DNA of 17,848 bases from Planctomycetota bacterium (lineage in GTDB: Bacteria; Planctomycetota; Planctomycetia; Pirellulales; Pirellulaceae), in assembly GCA_026692885.1 (NCBI GenBank), contig JAPLNJ010000260.1, forward strand, positions 1 through 17,848, in the 5' to 3' direction. The translations under genes and the position numbers were made by a program. This document shows positions 14,102 to 17,848 of this stretch, piece by piece (position 1 is the first letter of the stretch; each line of letters opens with the position of its first letter). The notes below the pieces were generated by a model, which ran no database searches, had not been told where the DNA came from, and worked only from the letters and a program-made list of their open reading frames with translations.

Positions 14102-16834
14102 ATGGCAACCGTTCCAATTCAAATCCTGTTCGCCAATACGGGCGTCCAATTCATCACCATTCCGCTGGGGCCGGAGTTGCAGTATCCGGCCGACCAGACA
14201 GGATCCGGCTGGCAGTACTGCCGGTGCAAGGTCCTAGACAAGGTCACCGAGTACGGGTACGTGCAATGGCAGATGTTGCGGCGTAAGCTGGTCCTGGCCG
14301 TCGACACGACCCTTGGCCCGGATGATGCCACGGTCGGCTACTTTGCCCAGACCAATGCTTTGGGCGGCGATTTCGTCCAGAAACTGACGGGACTACTGGG
14401 GGTGAAGGGCGCGCCTTTAGCAGGTCTGCCCCCCATCGAATTCATGATTCGCCCGGCCACTGCGGTCGGCGGGGAGCCGCGTGAAGTCCACGTCGTCGTC
14501 GATTTCGGCAACAGCCGGACCGGCGTGCTGCTGGTCGAGTTCCGCGGCGACAGCGCACAGGAGCCGCTGATGACTCCCCTGCTGTTGCACAATCGATACC
14601 ACCTCGACGTCGGCGACGAGCCCGCGGATGCGGCCCAGGTTCAATCCTCCTGGTGGTTCTCGTCCCGCAGCCACTGGTCGACGCCGCCCTACCTGTCGGC
14701 GCCCAAGCTGGAAAAGACCGTGTATCGCGAACGCAAAACGACCAACATGTTCGGCCGGGCGCATGTCGAGCAAGTGCCGGTCACGGTATTCGAATCGCCA
14801 CGCACCTTCGAAGACTTCTCCATGGTCCGGATGGGACGTGAGGCGGACGATCTGGCAGGTGTGATCTTCACCGAAGGGGAAATCCGGACGGGGGTCAGTT
14901 CGCCTAAACGCTACCTGTGGGCCCGGGATGCCAGCTGGCTGGAAGGTGCGAATTGGCAGATGGCCGATCCCTTTGATCGGTACGATCCCGAACATCATGC
15001 CACACCGTTGAAGGGACCGTTCCTGCGGTTCTTCCCGGAAGACGACACCCTGGACAACCCGGCCCCCAATTTCGAAGAGGCGCCGGCGCGTCCGCAGCAC
15101 GCGCCTCGCACGCTGATGATCGGGGCCTTGTACGAGATTCTCTGCCAGGCTTTCACCTTCGTCAACTCGCCCGGCTACCGCCGCAATACGGGCGTCGAAC
15201 GGATGCGGCTGATGAAGTCGTTGACGCTCACCTACCCGTCCGGGATGATCCCCTGCGAGCGGGCACAGCTGCAGAAACAGGCCTACAAGGCGATCCGGAT
15301 CTTCATGCAGACGCTGGGTAAGAACCAGCCCTTCGAGCCGGAACTGGAGTTGAGCCTGGACGAGGCCAGCGCGGTGCATCTGACTTACATCTGGAGCGAG
15401 GTGCTGAAACTTGGCCGGAAACCCAAGCTGTGGTTCTCGGTCATGGGCCGTCAGCCACGCCGCGACCCGTCCGCGGAGGCGGCCGCTGCACAACCGCCGC
15501 CGGAACCGGTAGGCCGCGCCGCCGGACGGCCTGGACGCTTGGGCCGCCGTGGGCCGGTGAAACCGCAGGAGCCGCAGGAGTTGGGGCCGGAAGTCCGGAT
15601 TGCCTGCATCGATATCGGGGGCGGCACGACCGATCTGATGATCGCCAAGTACAGCTGCACGGCGGAGCCCGGCGGGAACCTGATCCGCGGCGAGACGCTG
15701 CACCGCGACGGCATTACCTTGGCCGGCGATCACTTGGTCAAACGGCTCCTGGAGCAGATCATTGTGCCCCAGTTCGTGGATGCGATCGGTCTGGATCTAC
15801 GCGACGCCCAATTGCTGTTCGGGCGCGAAGTGCCGGCCACGCGGGCCTTCCGTTCGCAGCGGATCCATTGGATGAACCGGCTATTTGTCCCGCTCGCCCA
15901 CGCCTATCTGGAGCACGCCGTGGACGAGGGCGAAGAGTCGATCTCGCATACCGATGCCAATCTCGTCGCGCCGGAGGTGCTCCAATCGCTCCAGGCGGTG
16001 ATCAACCGGATCTGGGGGCCTGGTGTCTACAATGTCAACCAGGACCTGGGGCTGTGCTTCAACCGGGACGAATTCGATCCTGTGGCCGATGAGGTGTTCG
16101 GCGACTTGTTGTTCGATTTCTGCGAAAGCATCGTCGAGCACAAGGCCGACGTCGTGTTGTTGGCTGGCCAGCCTTCGAAACTCCGCTACATTCAAAAACT
16201 GGTCGAGTCCTATCTGCCTCTGCCTACGTCGCGGATCATTCCCATGTACTGCCGCTACGCCGGCACGTGGTATCCGTATCAAAGCCCGGACAGTGGTAAC
16301 CCGGGCGTGATCGTCGATCCCAAGAGTACGGTCGTGGTCGGAGCCGCGATCGAGTTCTCGGCCAGGCATGGCATGCTCTCCCAGTTTCGCTTCCGCATGA
16401 GCGACACGGCGGCCAAGAAAAGCTACTACTGGGGTGTGATGACCGAATCTCGCATCGATGTCGACAGCATCGTCTTCGATCGCCATTCCGAAGGCTTGGG
16501 GACGAGCAGCGTGGAACGGATGGAAGTCGACGTGGCGGCACAGAACCTGTTCATCGGCCGCAAGCGGCGCGAGCGGGAGAATGCCCAGGCCTCGCCGGTC
16601 TATCTGCTCAAGGTCGTCCGCGGCAAACGCCTCGGCGAAATCAACGTCCGGGTCAACCTGGAACGGAAGCTGGGACCGGAAGGCGAGGAAGAACTCGTGC
16701 TGGAGTCCGTCACTGGCGAAGTCGATGGCGAGCCGGCCGTCCAGAATCGCAACGTCTTGTTCGAGTGGCGTACCCTGGCCGACGAACGCTATTTCCTAGA
16801 CACCGGCGGACTCGACAAACTCGAATTGGAGTAG
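14102..16834 (+). CDS. srfB: SrfB-family actin/Hsp70-like ATPase
   Basis: A 910-residue protein 12 bp after srfC. It carries both phosphate loops of the actin/Hsp70/sugar-kinase superfamily. Phosphate 1 is VVVDFGNSRTGVLL (131-144) with Asp134. Phosphate 2 is IDIGGGTTDLMI (503-514) with Asp504 and Asp511. The adenosine motif is VVLLAGQPSKLRYIQ (684-698). The two phosphate loops are about 370 residues apart, roughly twice the Hsp70 spacing, so subdomain insertions are large. A low-complexity Pro/Ala/Arg/Gly linker (451-496) directly precedes phosphate 2. The N-terminal segment contains NTGVQF, which I recall as similar to the start of enterobacterial SrfB (unsearched). There is no Hsp70-type substrate-binding domain; the C terminus (760-910) is beta-rich. 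It probably works with the GTPase upstream and the GrpE-like protein downstream. Family assignment is fairly sure; the biochemical role is not known. Confidence 0.88.
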   Translation: MATVPIQILFANTGVQFITIPLGPELQYPADQTGSGWQYCRCKVLDKVTEYGYVQWQMLRRKLVLAVDTTLGPDDATVGYFAQTNALGGDFVQKLTGLLGVKGAPLAGLPPIEFMIRPATAVGGEPREVHVVVDFGNSRTGVLLVEFRGDSAQEPLMTPLLLHNRYHLDVGDEPADAAQVQSSWWFSSRSHWSTPPYLSAPKLEKTVYRERKTTNMFGRAHVEQVPVTVFESPRTFEDFSMVRMGREADDLAGVIFTEGEIRTGVSSPKRYLWARDASWLEGANWQMADPFDRYDPEHHATPLKGPFLRFFPEDDTLDNPAPNFEEAPARPQHAPRTLMIGALYEILCQAFTFVNSPGYRRNTGVERMRLMKSLTLTYPSGMIPCERAQLQKQAYKAIRIFMQTLGKNQPFEPELELSLDEASAVHLTYIWSEVLKLGRKPKLWFSVMGRQPRRDPSAEAAAAQPPPEPVGRAAGRPGRLGRRGPVKPQEPQELGPEVRIACIDIGGGTTDLMIAKYSCTAEPGGNLIRGETLHRDGITLAGDHLVKRLLEQIIVPQFVDAIGLDLRDAQLLFGREVPATRAFRSQRIHWMNRLFVPLAHAYLEHAVDEGEESISHTDANLVAPEVLQSLQAVINRIWGPGVYNVNQDLGLCFNRDEFDPVADEVFGDLLFDFCESIVEHKADVVLLAGQPSKLRYIQKLVESYLPLPTSRIIPMYCRYAGTWYPYQSPDSGNPGVIVDPKSTVVVGAAIEFSARHGMLSQFRFRMSDTAAKKSYYWGVMTESRIDVDSIVFDRHSEGLGTSSVERMEVDVAAQNLFIGRKRRERENAQASPVYLLKVVRGKRLGEINVRVNLERKLGPEGEEELVLESVTGEVDGEPAVQNRNVLFEWRTLADERYFLDTGGLDKLELE

Positions 16835-16841
16835 TCTGGCA

Positions 16842-16872
16842 AGCGGCTGGTCGGAGACCGTTGACCACCGCT
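16842..16872 (+). other. RNA hairpin between srfB and the GrpE-like gene
   Basis: AGCGG-C-TGGTC (16842-16852) pairs with GACCACCGCT (16863-16872) to give a 10-bp stem with one bulged C and a 10-nt loop. It lies 8 nt after the srfB stop codon. No T-run follows, so it is unlikely to be a full terminator. It could stabilise or partly attenuate the transcript ahead of the next gene. Confidence 0.5.
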
Positions 16873-16888
16873 CAGCCACTTGAATTGC

Positions 16889-16896
16889 AGGAGGAG
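16889..16896 (+). promoter_or_regulatory. Strong ribosome binding site of the GrpE-like gene
   Basis: AGGAGGAG ends 8 nt before ATG at 16905. It is the best ribosome site in the operon and suggests this protein is made in good amount independently of srfB translation. Confidence 0.75.
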
Positions 16897-16904
16897 ATAG
16901 GGCG

Positions 16905-17729
16905 ATGACAGAGGCTCCGCGTCAAGTACCCCCCGTTAGCGAAACCGCCACGCGACCCGTTCCGGAGTCTTCCCTGGATAAGACGATCCAGACCCTGCTG
17001 GAACCGATCCGCCAGGGCCTGGCGAGAGTGGAATCGCGGCTCGCCGCCGACGGTCGTGCCGCGCCGGAACCGCCGCAGCCTCCCGACGTCTGGGAACGGT
17101 TGGCGAATGATTTCGGCCAGGCTAGCTCCGCGGGAACCGAGAGCAGTGATCGGCTCGCTCGACTGGAGCACGCCGTCAGTGAACTTGGCCGACAGATCGC
17201 GGCGCTGACGGAACGCATGACGCCAACTGCGTCAGCTATGCCAGTCAGCGTTTCCGATCCGTTTGACGGACTCGGCAGCCGAGTGGAAATCTGGGAACGC
17301 ATGATCCTGGGCGATGACTTGTGCGGCCTGCCGGATCTGGACGCCTACCGGCGCGAATTCCTGGCGGAGATCATCGCCGGGACGAGCGCCGCGCGCGCTT
17401 TGGCCGGCCAGCTCCTGCTGATCCAGAGTGCGCTGGTGGAACAGATCCCGGAATTGTTGCGGCCCGTCGGTGAGGCGTACTATCGCTGGCGGCCACGCAC
17501 CTCGGCCGACGACGATCCCCTGGAAAAGGCCCTCGCGCAGTGGCTGAACCGGTTGGCCGCGGCGGCCGGCCTGCCGAATTCGATCCACCCGGTCCGCTTC
17601 GGCGAACGCTTCGACAGTAGCCGGCACGTCGCCGCAGGACGCGGAAACGAGATCATCAGCATCCACGGTTGGGTTGTGCTCCGCGACAACCACCGCGTCT
17701 ACACCAAAGCCAATGTGTCCGTGAAATAA
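16905..17729 (+). CDS. GrpE-like protein, putative nucleotide-exchange partner of SrfB
   Basis: A 274-residue soluble protein with a near-perfect ribosome site. Two heptad-like helices occur at about 24-47 (LDKTIQTLLEPIRQGLARVE) and 82-105 (RLARLEHAVSELGRQIAAL), separated by a Pro-rich linker. A helical middle follows (126-198), then a helix around LEKALAQWLNRLAAAAGL (206-223). Residues 228-274 read HPVRFGERFDSSRHVAAG, then IISIHGWVVLRDNHRVYTKANVSV. This resembles the beta-domain of GrpE, where a 'G-x-x-FDPxxHEAV' segment is followed by 'I-x-x-V-x-x-G-Y-x-L-x-x-R-V-L-R-P-A-x-V-x-V'. In GrpE that domain opens the Hsp70 nucleotide cleft. Its position right after an Hsp70-like gene supports a dedicated exchange factor. 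The match is by eye and the long dimer helix of GrpE is shorter here, so a divergent fold or only superficial likeness remains possible. Confidence 0.75.
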   Translation: MTEAPRQVPPVSETATRPVPESSLDKTIQTLLEPIRQGLARVESRLAADGRAAPEPPQPPDVWERLANDFGQASSAGTESSDRLARLEHAVSELGRQIAALTERMTPTASAMPVSVSDPFDGLGSRVEIWERMILGDDLCGLPDLDAYRREFLAEIIAGTSAARALAGQLLLIQSALVEQIPELLRPVGEAYYRWRPRTSADDDPLEKALAQWLNRLAAAAGLPNSIHPVRFGERFDSSRHVAAGRGNEIISIHGWVVLRDNHRVYTKANVSVK

Positions 17730-17753
17730 CGCACTGACAGGGAATGCTCACGT

Positions 17754-17848
17754 ATGCCAAGGTTTCGCTGTAATGTCTGTGGTTATGTCGTCGATGGGAT
17801 GCTCTTCGTTTGTCCCAAGCCCGCCGGATGCGGCGCCGTCGGGAAAGG
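17754..17848 (+). CDS. Start of a Cys-rich zinc-ribbon/rubredoxin-like protein, cut by window end
   Basis: Only 31 codons are visible, from ATG at 17754, with a modest AGGGA ribosome site 10-15 nt upstream. An ATG at 17744 reads only ten codons and is rejected. The peptide has CNVCGYVVDG (Cys6, Cys9) and then CPKPAGCG (Cys20, Cys26). This is a metal-knuckle pair like a zinc ribbon or rubredoxin, with the second half widened from C-x2-C to C-x5-C. Lying 24 bp after the GrpE-like gene on the same strand, it is probably the fifth gene of the operon. The rest, which may hold the functional domain, is outside the window. Confidence 0.7.
   Translation, partial: MPRFRCNVCGYVVDGMLFVCPKPAGCGAVGK

Noticed and set aside
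14417..15733. 438-codon minus-strand frame opposite srfB
   Set aside because: Shadow of the SrfB frame, which carries both ATPase phosphate loops; the mirror translation is low-complexity Arg/Gly-rich.
16905..17729. SrfA, the third member of the enterobacterial srfABC cluster
   Set aside because: The C-terminal region resembles GrpE, and I see no specific likeness to SrfA as I remember it. A profile search would settle this.

Overview
The window is GC-rich DNA that looks like a planctomycete chromosome (Planctomycetota, perhaps Pirellulales or a relative). The evidence is indirect. There are two membrane-anchored Ser/Thr-type kinases, one with the multidomain architecture common in that phylum. 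There is an ECF sigma factor of the PF07638-like type, a giant bacterial Ig-like protein, and hairpin-rich or short-period repeats in the gaps. I saw no rRNA, tRNA, CRISPR array or transposase gene.

Minus-strand half (27-5060). Read in the direction of transcription, this holds a short ECF sigma factor (4458-5060), a 706-residue PknB-like kinase with one membrane helix and a non-catalytic beta-rich C-terminal domain (1995-4115), and an atypical kinase with a C-terminal membrane anchor (27-1571). The two gaps are repeat islands. The 1587-1994 gap holds a perfect 32-bp inverted repeat (REP/MITE-like) and three tandem 29-bp hairpin units. The 4116-4457 gap holds two opposed arrays of 13-bp units.

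Plus-strand half (5387-17848). This looks like one operon transcribed divergently from the sigma factor. It encodes: (1) a 2027-residue protein with a cytoplasmic zinc ribbon, one membrane helix and about 18 Ig-like modules outside; (2) an 857-residue SrfC-type, dynamin-like P-loop GTPase; (3) a 910-residue SrfB-type protein with an actin/Hsp70-like ATPase fold; (4) a 274-residue protein whose coiled coils and C-terminal beta region resemble a GrpE nucleotide-exchange factor; and (5) the start of a Cys-rich zinc-ribbon protein cut by the window edge. Gaps are 45, 12, 70 and 24 bp.

Working model (inference). The kinases and sigma factor would sense the envelope and control the divergent operon. 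The operon would couple a surface-exposed Ig-like stalk to a cytoplasmic machine made of an Hsp70-like ATPase, a large GTPase and a dedicated exchange-factor-like partner. SrfB and SrfC are known families of poorly understood function. The adjacent GrpE-like partner and the zinc-ribbon Ig-like anchor are the parts I consider most likely to be undescribed.
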